Shown piece after piece: positions 50,102 to 56,226 of a stretch of 56,226 nt of DNA. The DNA lies in the NCBI RefSeq assembly GCF_001953885.1, contig NZ_MQUS01000046.1, forward strand, positions 1 through 56,226. The letters are read 5' to 3'. The translations under genes and the position numbers were made by a program. The notes below the pieces were generated by a model. It was not told the DNA's origin. It saw nothing but the letters and a program-made list of their open reading frames with translations, and searched no databases. Position 1 is the stretch's first letter. Every line of letters starts with the position of its first letter. The DNA comes from Streptomyces sp. IMTB 2501 (lineage in GTDB: Bacteria > Actinomycetota > Actinomycetes > Streptomycetales > Streptomycetaceae).

Positions 50102-50219
50102 GTAACCCAGAGTAGGGAAACCGGGTGCGTGCAGGGGTCAACCGGAGGGCCGATCCCCACTCGGCACGCGTACTCCCCAAGGTGGAGGAAGTGATCATCT
50201 GTGCGCCTAGTCTGTTCCG

Positions 50220-51488
50220 GTGACGGATGAGACGGCACCGGAAGCGGAACGGCCCGGCGGCGCGGAGCACGACGCATACGCCCGACCCGGCCGACGCGAC
50301 GGTACGGTCCTGCGCGGCTGGCGTGCGGCGACCGAGGCGGCGCTGTACGGGCCAGGCGGCTTCTACCGCCGCCCGGAGGGCCCGGCCGGCCACTTCCGTA
50401 CGTCCGTGCACGCCTCCCCGCTGTTCGCACAGGCCGTGGCCCGGCTGCTGTGCCGGGTCGACGAGGCACTGGGACGGCCCTCGGCACTGGACTTCGTCGA
50501 CATGGGAGCGGGGCGCGGCGAGCTGGTCACCGGAGTCCTGGCCGCCCTGCCGGCCGACGTGTACGCCCGCACGCGCGCGTACGCCGTCGAACTCGCCGAC
50601 CGCCCGGCCGAACTGGACGAACGGATCGCCTGGCAGGACACGCCCCCGGCCGCCGTCACGGGGCTGCTGTTCGCCAACGAGTGGCTGGACAACGTGCCCG
50701 TGGACGTCGCCGAGGTCGACTCCGCGGGCGTGCCGCGGCTGGTGCTCGTCGCCGGCGACGGCACCGAGCGGCTCGGGGAGCCGGTGACCGGCACGGCGGC
50801 TGACTGGCTCGCCCGGTGGTGGCCGCTGCCGGCCGAGGAGGGGCTGCGCGCGGAGATCGGGCTGCCCCGGGACCTGGCGTGGGCGTCGGCGGTGGACCGG
50901 GTGGTGCGCGGGCTCGCGGTGGCCGTGGACTACGCGCACACCGTCGACACTCGTCCCCCGTTCGGGACGCTCACGGGCTTCAGGGAGGGGCGCGAGACGG
51001 CGCCCGTGCCGGACGGGTCGTGCGACATCACGGCGCACGTCGCGCTGGACGCGTGCGCGGCGGCTCCCACGGCGCACACGCGCTCCAGCGCGCCCTCGGA
51101 CACGGCGCGCGATGTGCAGAACACGACGCGTATCCCCTCCGACGCGCGCGACCCGTCGTCAGGCAGGGCTCGCACGCCGCAGAGGGAGGCGCACACAACC
51201 TCGGGAACGGCGCAGAATCCGGCGCGCACGCCCTCCGGCGCGCCGCAGACTCCTCACGGGACGGCGCGCACCTTGCCCTCCGCGCGCCTTCTCACGCAAC
51301 GCGCCGCTCTACGCGCCCTGGCCATCACCGGCGCACGCCCCCCGCTCACGCTGGCCTCCACGGACCCCTCCGCCTACGTGCGCGCCCTCGCGAGCGCCGG
51401 GGAGGCCGCCGAACTCACCGCCCCGGGGGGTCTCGGCGACTTCGGCTGGCTGGTCCAGCCGGTTGGAATTCCAAACCCGCTCGACTGA
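50220..51488 (+). CDS. MidA/NDUFAF7-type SAM-dependent methyltransferase
   Basis: A 422-residue class I methyltransferase of the SAM_MT_MidA (DUF185) family: GPGGFYRR, FRTSVHASPLFAQAVARL, SAM motif LDFVDMGAGRGELVTGVL, FANEWLDNVPVDV and AVDYAHTVD are characteristic. The mitochondrial homologue NDUFAF7 dimethylates an Arg of the complex I subunit NDUFS2 (NuoD). The convergent neighbour here is nuoD-like. An insertion of about 75 residues (around 283-357), Ser/Thr/Pro/Arg-rich and repetitive, interrupts the domain. GTG 50220 follows a TAGTCT box (50208-50213) by 6 nt, suggesting a leaderless message. Confidence 0.9.
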   Translation: MTDETAPEAERPGGAEHDAYARPGRRDGTVLRGWRAATEAALYGPGGFYRRPEGPAGHFRTSVHASPLFAQAVARLLCRVDEALGRPSALDFVDMGAGRGELVTGVLAALPADVYARTRAYAVELADRPAELDERIAWQDTPPAAVTGLLFANEWLDNVPVDVAEVDSAGVPRLVLVAGDGTERLGEPVTGTAADWLARWWPLPAEEGLRAEIGLPRDLAWASAVDRVVRGLAVAVDYAHTVDTRPPFGTLTGFREGRETAPVPDGSCDITAHVALDACAAAPTAHTRSSAPSDTARDVQNTTRIPSDARDPSSGRARTPQREAHTTSGTAQNPARTPSGAPQTPHGTARTLPSARLLTQRAALRALAITGARPPLTLASTDPSAYVRALASAGEAAELTAPGGLGDFGWLVQPVGIPNPLD

Positions 51489-51494
51489 GCCGGC

Positions 51495-52646
51495 CTATTT
51501 GTCGATGTCACCGACCACGAAGAACATCGAGCCCAGGATCGCCACCATGTCCGCCACCAGCGTCCCGGGCAGCAGTTCGGTCAGCGCCTGGATGTTGTTG
51601 TACGACGCGGAGCGCAGCTTCAGCCGGTACGGCGTCTTCTCGCCCTTGCTGACCAGGTAGTAGCCGTTGATGCCGAGCGGGTTCTCGGTCCACGCGTACG
51701 TGTGCCCCTCAGGGGCCTTCAGCACCTTCGGCAGCCGCTGGTTGATCGGCCCGGGCGGCAGCTCGACGAGCCGGTCCAGGCAGGCGTCGGCGAGGTCGAG
51801 CGCGTTGTGGGTCTGCTCCAGGAGCACCTCGAAGCGGGCGAGGCAGTCGCCCTCGCTCCGGGTGACGACCTTCAAGGTGTCCTGGAGATCTCCGTACGCC
51901 AGATACGGCTCGTCACGGCGCAGGTCGAAGTCGACGCCCGAGGCGCGCGCGATGGGCCCGCTCACGCCGTAGGCGTGCACGGTCTCCGGCGTCATCGCGC
52001 CCACCCCGCGCGTGCGGCCCCGGAAGATCTCGTTGCCGAGCACCAGGTCGTCGAAGACGTCCATGCGCGAGCGCACGGCGGCGACGGCGGCACGCGCGCG
52101 TGCGGTCCAGCCGGCCGGCAGGTCCTCCTTGAGGCCGCCGACGCGGTTGAACATGTAGTGCATACGGCCGCCGGAGACCTCCTCCATGACGTTCTGGAGC
52201 ACTTCGCGCTCGCGGAACGCATAGAACACCGGGGTGATGCCGCCCAGCTCCAGCGGGTAGGAGCCGAGGAACATCAGGTGGTTCAGGACGCGGTTCAGCT
52301 CGGCGAGCAGCGTGCGCGTCCACACCGCCCGCTCGGGCACCTCCATGCCGAGCATCCGCTCCACGGCGAGGACCACACCCAGCTCGTTCGAGAACGCCGA
52401 CAGCCAGTCGTGGCGGTTGGCGAGCACGATGATCTGCCGGTAGTCGCGCGCCTCGAAGAGCTTCTCGGCGCCGCGGTGCATATAGCCGATCACCGGCTCC
52501 GCGCGCACGATGCGCTCCCCGTCCAGCACGAGCCTGAGCCGCAGCACGCCGTGCGTGGACGGATGCTGGGGCCCGATGTTGAGCACCATGTCGGTGCTCT
52601 CCGCGGCACCGCCGATCCCGACCGTGGTCTCCGTCGTAGGAGTCAT
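51495..52646 (-). CDS. nuoD: NADH-quinone oxidoreductase subunit D-like protein
   Basis: A 383-residue homologue of the 49-kDa complex I subunit, which lines the quinone pocket. Marks: VLNIGPQHPSTHGVLRLRL, IGYMHRGAEKLFEARDY (Arg58, the residue methylated in the mammalian homologue if the alignment holds), FSNELGVVLAVERMLG, and the end LADMVAILGSMFFVVGDIDK (in parts). It stands alone, outside a nuo operon, so it is an extra copy; the standard NuoD is probably elsewhere. ATG 52646; the start is 31 bp from the divergent PH gene. Confidence 0.92.
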   Translation of the reverse strand: MTPTTETTVGIGGAAESTDMVLNIGPQHPSTHGVLRLRLVLDGERIVRAEPVIGYMHRGAEKLFEARDYRQIIVLANRHDWLSAFSNELGVVLAVERMLGMEVPERAVWTRTLLAELNRVLNHLMFLGSYPLELGGITPVFYAFREREVLQNVMEEVSGGRMHYMFNRVGGLKEDLPAGWTARARAAVAAVRSRMDVFDDLVLGNEIFRGRTRGVGAMTPETVHAYGVSGPIARASGVDFDLRRDEPYLAYGDLQDTLKVVTRSEGDCLARFEVLLEQTHNALDLADACLDRLVELPPGPINQRLPKVLKAPEGHTYAWTENPLGINGYYLVSKGEKTPYRLKLRSASYNNIQALTELLPGTLVADMVAILGSMFFVVGDIDK

Positions 52647-52679
52647 GGCCCCAGTTTCCCCTACGTACGCTGGGCCCAT
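52645..52679. promoter_or_regulatory. inverted repeat spanning both start codons of nuoD-like and PH genes
   Basis: ATGGCCCCAG (52645-52654) and CTGGGCCCAT (52670-52679) are inverted with one mismatch, 15 bp apart, and contain the bases of both divergent start codons. TACGCT (52666-52671) ends 6 nt before the PH gene ATG and fits a -10 for a leaderless message. Confidence 0.45.
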
Positions 52680-53181
52680 GGAAACGGGGAGCCCGGAGGA
52701 GACCGGGATACCGGGGGAAGAACTCGTGTGGCGGGGGCTGCAGCCCGCTCTGATGCGGGTGCGCCGGCTGCTCATGGTCATGTGGGCGACGGTGCTCGCG
52801 GTCGCCACCGCACTGCTGCTGGGCCTGCTCGTGGGCCCTGTGTGGGCGGCCTTCGCGCTGCTGCCACTGGCCATCGCCGCGTGGTGCTGGAGGCTGCTGG
52901 AGCGCAACTGGCGCTCGTGGCGGTACGCCGAGCGCGCGGACGACCTGCTGATCAGCCGCGGTGTCCTGTGGCGCGAGGAGACGGTGGTGCCGTACGGGCG
53001 GATGCAGCTGGTGGAGGTCACCTCCGGGCCCATCGAGCGGCGCTTCGGGCTGGCGACCGTGCAGCTGCACACGGCGGCCGCCGCGACCGACGCCACCATC
53101 CCCGGTCTGGACCCGGCCGAGGCGGAACGGCTGCGCGACCGGCTCACCGAGCTGGGCGAGGCCCGATCGGCGGGTCTGTGA
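52678..53181 (+). CDS. PH domain (bPH2) membrane protein
   Basis: A 167-residue protein with two N-terminal helices (LLMVMWATVLAVATALLLGLLVGPVWAAFALLPLAIAAWC, in one hydrophobic block) followed by a bacterial PH domain: LLISRGVLWREETVVPYGRMQLVEV (core VPYGRMQLVEV) and FGLATVQLHTA. It forms an operon with the next gene through a GTGA overlap. The YdbS/YdbT pairs of Bacillus are similar; they relate to membrane-protein or antimicrobial-peptide resistance. ATG 52678. Confidence 0.9.
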   Translation: METGSPEETGIPGEELVWRGLQPALMRVRRLLMVMWATVLAVATALLLGLLVGPVWAAFALLPLAIAAWCWRLLERNWRSWRYAERADDLLISRGVLWREETVVPYGRMQLVEVTSGPIERRFGLATVQLHTAAAATDATIPGLDPAEAERLRDRLTELGEARSAGL

Positions 53182-54617
53182 CACCCCGGGACCACGGCGA
53201 CGCCACGGGCGCCGCAACCGACGCGGACAGCACGGCCTGCATAGGCACCACGGACCGCGTGAGCGGCGCAGACGCCACAGCGGTGGAGGACGAAGGGGGC
53301 GCTGGGGGCTCTGAGGGGCGCGGGGCCGTCATCGAGCGCCGGCTGCATCCCGTCACGCCCTTCCGGCGGGCGTGGGCGCCGATCACCGTACTCGCCGGAT
53401 GGGCCGTGCACGACCCGGACGGAACGCAGCAGCAGCTGGCGCGGCTGACCACCACCGTGCTGCTGCTCGGGCTCGCGGCACTGGTACCGGTGGCCGGCCT
53501 CTACGGCTTCCTGTCCTGGTGGTTCACGCACTACGCGGTCACCGACACCGAACTGCGCATCCGGACCGGCCTGTTGTTCCGGCGCACCGCGCACATCCGG
53601 CTGGAGCGCATCCAGGCCGTGGACGTCTCCCGTCCGCTCCTCGCGCGCATGGCGGGCGTCGCGAAGCTGCGGATCGACGTCGTGGGCGCGGACGACAAGG
53701 ACGAACTCGCGTTCCTGGGCGAGCAGGAGGCACGCGCCCTGCGCGCGGAGCTGCTCGCGCGCGCCGCGGGTTTCGCACCCGAGACGGCGCGTGAAGTCGG
53801 CGAGGCTCCGGCGCACGAGCTCATACGCGTGCCCCCACGCGCGCTGGCGTTCTCCCTGGTGCTGACGGGCGCCACCTGGGGCTCGCTGTGCGCCGCGCTG
53901 GTCGTACCGACCGTGCTGTGGCTCACCACCCACAACCTGTGGACGGTCCTCGCCACCGCCCTCCCGCTGTTCGGCGCGGCCGGTGCGAGCAGCGCGGGAC
54001 GGTTCGCCGGCGAGTTCGACTGGAAGGTGAGCGAGTCGCCGGACGGACTGCGCATCGACCACGGGCTGCTCGACCGTACACACGAGACGGTCCCGCCCGG
54101 GCGGGTGCAGACCGTGCGGTTCGTGGAGCCGCTGCTGTGGCGGCGGCTCGGCTGGGTGCGGGTGGAACTGGACGTGGCCGGGTCCGCCAACTCGGTTCTG
54201 GTGCCGGTCGCCCCGCGCCCGATCGCCGAGTCGGTCGTCGCGCGCGTGCTGCACGGCGTGACCGTGCCGCAGGAGCTGGCGCGGCCGCCGCGGCGGGCCC
54301 GCTGGTGCGTGCCGGTGTGGTGGCGCGGGCACGGCCTCGCGGTCACCGACACGGTGTTCGCCACCCGGCACGGCCTGCTGCGTCGCAGGCTCTCGCTGGT
54401 CCCGCACGCCAAGGTGCAGAGCGTGCGGCTGAGCCAGGACCCCTGGCAGCGCCTCTGGCGGCTCGCGGACGTCCACGTGGACACGGGGGCCGACAAGACC
54501 GTGACGGCCCGTCTGCGGGACGCCCAGGAGGCCGCACGGCTCCTGCACGCCCAGGCGGAGAGGTCCCGCACGGGCCGCCGGGACGCCCGCCCGGACCGCT
54601 GGATGACCTCGGGATGA
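53178..54617 (+). CDS. multi-PH-domain (YdbT-like) membrane protein
   Basis: A 479-residue protein. After a 50-residue disordered N-terminus come paired membrane helices (LARLTTTVLLLGLAALVPVAGLYG) and a PH domain (LRIRTGLLFRRTAHIRLERIQAVDV, in part IRLERIQAVDVSRP), a second helix pair (SLCAALVVPTVLWL) with PH domain (HETVPPGRVQTVRF), and a third PH unit (RLSLVPHAKVQSVRLSQ). The repeated RxxxVQxV pattern is the bPH2 hallmark. GTG 53178 overlaps the previous stop. Probably a complex with the smaller partner. Confidence 0.9.
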   Translation: MTPRDHGDATGAATDADSTACIGTTDRVSGADATAVEDEGGAGGSEGRGAVIERRLHPVTPFRRAWAPITVLAGWAVHDPDGTQQQLARLTTTVLLLGLAALVPVAGLYGFLSWWFTHYAVTDTELRIRTGLLFRRTAHIRLERIQAVDVSRPLLARMAGVAKLRIDVVGADDKDELAFLGEQEARALRAELLARAAGFAPETAREVGEAPAHELIRVPPRALAFSLVLTGATWGSLCAALVVPTVLWLTTHNLWTVLATALPLFGAAGASSAGRFAGEFDWKVSESPDGLRIDHGLLDRTHETVPPGRVQTVRFVEPLLWRRLGWVRVELDVAGSANSVLVPVAPRPIAESVVARVLHGVTVPQELARPPRRARWCVPVWWRGHGLAVTDTVFATRHGLLRRRLSLVPHAKVQSVRLSQDPWQRLWRLADVHVDTGADKTVTARLRDAQEAARLLHAQAERSRTGRRDARPDRWMTSG

Positions 54618-54621
54618 CATG

Positions 54622-54653
54622 AGGCCCGGCTCCCTGTGCGGGAAACCGGGCCT
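54622..54653. terminator. bidirectional terminator
   Basis: AGGCCCGG (54622-54629) and CCGGGCCT (54646-54653) with an inner TCCC/GGGA pairing, between the convergent PH and coiled-coil genes. Confidence 0.8.
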
Positions 54654-54673
54654 TGTGCCTGCCTGGTGAGGGC

Positions 54674-56128
54674 TCAGGAAGCCGCGCTGCGCAGCCCCTG
54701 GACGTCGATCTGCTCGGTCTCGTCGTGTGCGGTCAGGTCGATGACCTGGCTCGCGCCGTGCTCCTGCGCTCCGGCGGGCTTGAACTCGGCCTCGGCCTCG
54801 GCCTTGTGCACGGCGAGGGCCTCCGGGCCGACGACGTCGGCGAGATCCTCGTTGTGCACGGAGTCCAGCGCGGCCTTCGGTGTGCCCTTCTGGGTGCCGA
54901 AGAAGTCGAAACCGCCCTCGACCACCGGGCGCCGCGCGGGCGCTGCCGGTACGACGGCCACCGCGGTCGGCACCGTGAAGTGCCCGGCGGGCGGCCGGCC
55001 CACGGGCTTGGCGGGCTCGGCCGGGGCCGTGGGGGTGGCGGCCGCGCGCGCGTGCCCGTCGGCCGCCAGGGGCTGCCCCTGCGCCTCGTCCTCCTTCGCG
55101 GCCGGCGCACCGGCCTCGCTCCGAGGACCGCCGACGGCGTCCGTCACGGCTTCGACCGCGCCTTTTCCGGCGCCCTTCCCGGTGTCCTCCGCGGCGACGT
55201 CTCGCGCGACTCCCGCGGTGCCTTCCGGACGAGCGGCGGAATCGGCCGTACCCGCATCGGGCCCGCGGACATCGGCCTTGCCCGCCGGGACAACGCCCGC
55301 GTCGGCCACAGCCTCGTCGGCATCGGCCTCGGGAGCCACCGCCTCCGGAGCCGTATCCCCGGAAGCCACAGCCTCGGAATCCTGAGCTTCGGAAATCTCG
55401 TCGGCCTCGGGAGTCGCCGCCTCCGCGGCTTCCGGTACGGACTCGGACGGAGTCCCGCCCGCCTCGCTGTCGAAACGCGCCAGAGCCGTCAGGGCCCGCC
55501 GATACAGCCGTACGCCCTCGGGCGAGAACACGGCCTGTGCCGTCGGCTCGCCCCCGGCGTCCACCCCGGTCTCACCGGCTGCCTCGGTTGCGTCGTCCGC
55601 CACCTTCCCCACCGGCTCCGGTTCCGGCTCGGGGCGACGCGCGGGCGGCAGCGCGAGCGAGGACGACGGCACGGCCGCTTCGATCTCCAGCAGCCGGCGT
55701 CCCTCCAGGGCGCTCGCGCGCTCGGTCTCCGCCGTGGCGTACCGGCGCAGCAGAGCCGCGTGCTCGTTGCGCAGGCCCGCAAGCTCGGTGCGCTTGGCGC
55801 GCAGCCGCTGTTCGAGCTTCGTGCGCAGTTCGCGCGACTCCTCCAGGTCGGTCTCCAGTTCGGCGACCCGTTCCTCGTACCGCCATTCGTCGCCGGCACG
55901 CGCGCGTGTGAGCTCGGCGACACGCTTGCCCGCCTGTGTGTCCCAGCGGCGCATCACGACCGCGCCGACGACCGCCGTCGCGGCGGCGGCACCGGCCAGG
56001 GCGCGCAGCACCATGGCCTCGGAGAACACCCAGGGACCCAGCGCGCAGACGACGGAGACACCGGCGATCGCCGAGGCAGGCAACAGCCGGTGCAGAGGTG
56101 GGGAATGGCGGTGGCGTCCACGTGGCAT
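54674..56128 (-). CDS. membrane protein with coiled coil and long acidic Ala/Pro-rich region
   Basis: A 484-residue protein. A basic start (MPRGRHRHSPPLHR), two hydrophobic helices (SAIAGVSVVCALGPWVF and LAGAAAATAVVGAVVMRR), then a strong coiled coil of about 80 residues (EERVAELETDLEESRELRTKL), and about 300 residues of low-complexity acidic Ala/Glu/Pro sequence with a conserved C-terminal patch (FDFFGTQKGTPKAALDSV). It resembles actinobacterial polar-growth or secreted-like accessory proteins; function unknown. ATG 56128 is preferred over the upstream 56194 because GGCC/CCACG and the conserved basic start follow. Confidence 0.8.
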   Translation of the reverse strand: MPRGRHRHSPPLHRLLPASAIAGVSVVCALGPWVFSEAMVLRALAGAAAATAVVGAVVMRRWDTQAGKRVAELTRARAGDEWRYEERVAELETDLEESRELRTKLEQRLRAKRTELAGLRNEHAALLRRYATAETERASALEGRRLLEIEAAVPSSSLALPPARRPEPEPEPVGKVADDATEAAGETGVDAGGEPTAQAVFSPEGVRLYRRALTALARFDSEAGGTPSESVPEAAEAATPEADEISEAQDSEAVASGDTAPEAVAPEADADEAVADAGVVPAGKADVRGPDAGTADSAARPEGTAGVARDVAAEDTGKGAGKGAVEAVTDAVGGPRSEAGAPAAKEDEAQGQPLAADGHARAAATPTAPAEPAKPVGRPPAGHFTVPTAVAVVPAAPARRPVVEGGFDFFGTQKGTPKAALDSVHNEDLADVVGPEALAVHKAEAEAEFKPAGAQEHGASQVIDLTAHDETEQIDVQGLRSAAS

Positions 56129-56169
56129 GGCCAGAAACTTACCGCGCGTAGGCGAATCGTGGGCCCCCG

Positions 56170-56207
56170 CCCCGTAAAAACACGGCCACATCACCGGTTT
56201 TACGGGG
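56170..56207. terminator. perfect inverted repeat at the right edge
   Basis: CCCCGTAAAA (56170-56179) and TTTTACGGGG (56198-56207), 18-nt loop with an inner CGG/CCG pair. A- and T-rich arms give it terminator character for a gene entering from the right, or it may be an operator for the gene starting at 56128. Confidence 0.6.
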
Positions 56208-56226
56208 TGCCGGTCCCAGGGGTTCA

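Overview
The window is high-GC actinobacterial chromosome and almost certainly Streptomyces. The evidence is the complete sigE-cseA-cseB-cseC envelope-stress cluster, disA next to radA, an Lsr2 nucleoid protein, clpC, a divergent-start gene style with many GTG starts and ATGA/GTGA overlaps, and several hairpin elements that are common in Streptomyces intergenic DNA. The gene order (trpS, proC, ilvD, radA, disA, mutY, sigE, clpC, lsr2, coaX, nadC, nadB, panC) matches, from memory, the S. coelicolor SCO3334 to SCO3397 region. No search could be run here.

Layout. 1-400: leftward rRNA-operon promoter/leader at the edge. 403-1593: tryptophanyl-tRNA synthetase gene preceded by a Trp-Trp leader peptide and a transcription attenuator. 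1677-6049: proC, an ABC-2 exporter with a palindrome on its start codon, a methyltransferase and two small proteins. 6229-13070: PknB-type kinase with a PQQ-propeller, ilvD, TetR, a TIM-barrel isomerase and a Ppx/GppA phosphatase. 13142-17000: a Cys-rich protein, 1.3 kb of noncoding repeat-rich DNA, and a membrane-anchored sigma-like protein with an external BACON domain. 17158-19914: 20-bp tandem repeats, radA and disA (c-di-AMP). 20103-25531: a secreted protein, mutY and the sigE-cseABC system. 25536-30637: two regulator/target pairs (TetR-SDR and TetR-MFS), each with paired palindromic operators, plus an AraC-VOC pair. 30656-32806: a decayed accessory island with a broken M23 peptidase, an intact secreted HAD phosphatase and a broken NACHT-LRR (NLR-like) gene. 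32886-39328: clpC, lsr2, an N-acetylglutamate synthase-like GNAT, a BlaI/MecI regulator and small proteins. 39492-44956: a five-gene cofactor operon (DUF2520 protein, panC, nadB, nadC, coaX) for CoA and NAD synthesis. 45170-50101: a threonine-aldolase-type lyase, an ArsR-type regulator behind a 31-bp perfect palindrome, and a NarL/DesK-type two-component pair. 50220-56128: a MidA-type methyltransferase facing a nuoD-like gene, two PH-domain membrane proteins and a coiled-coil membrane protein.

Much of the window is housekeeping, but signals of regulation are unusually dense: one ribosome-mediated attenuator, at least four convincing operator palindromes, a palindrome inside the spacer of the lsr2 promoter, and repeat arrays flanking the radA-disA locus. 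The least explained objects are the sigma/zinc-finger/BACON membrane protein, the 66-bp minisatellite, the SDR without catalytic Tyr and Lys, and the remains of an NLR-type gene.
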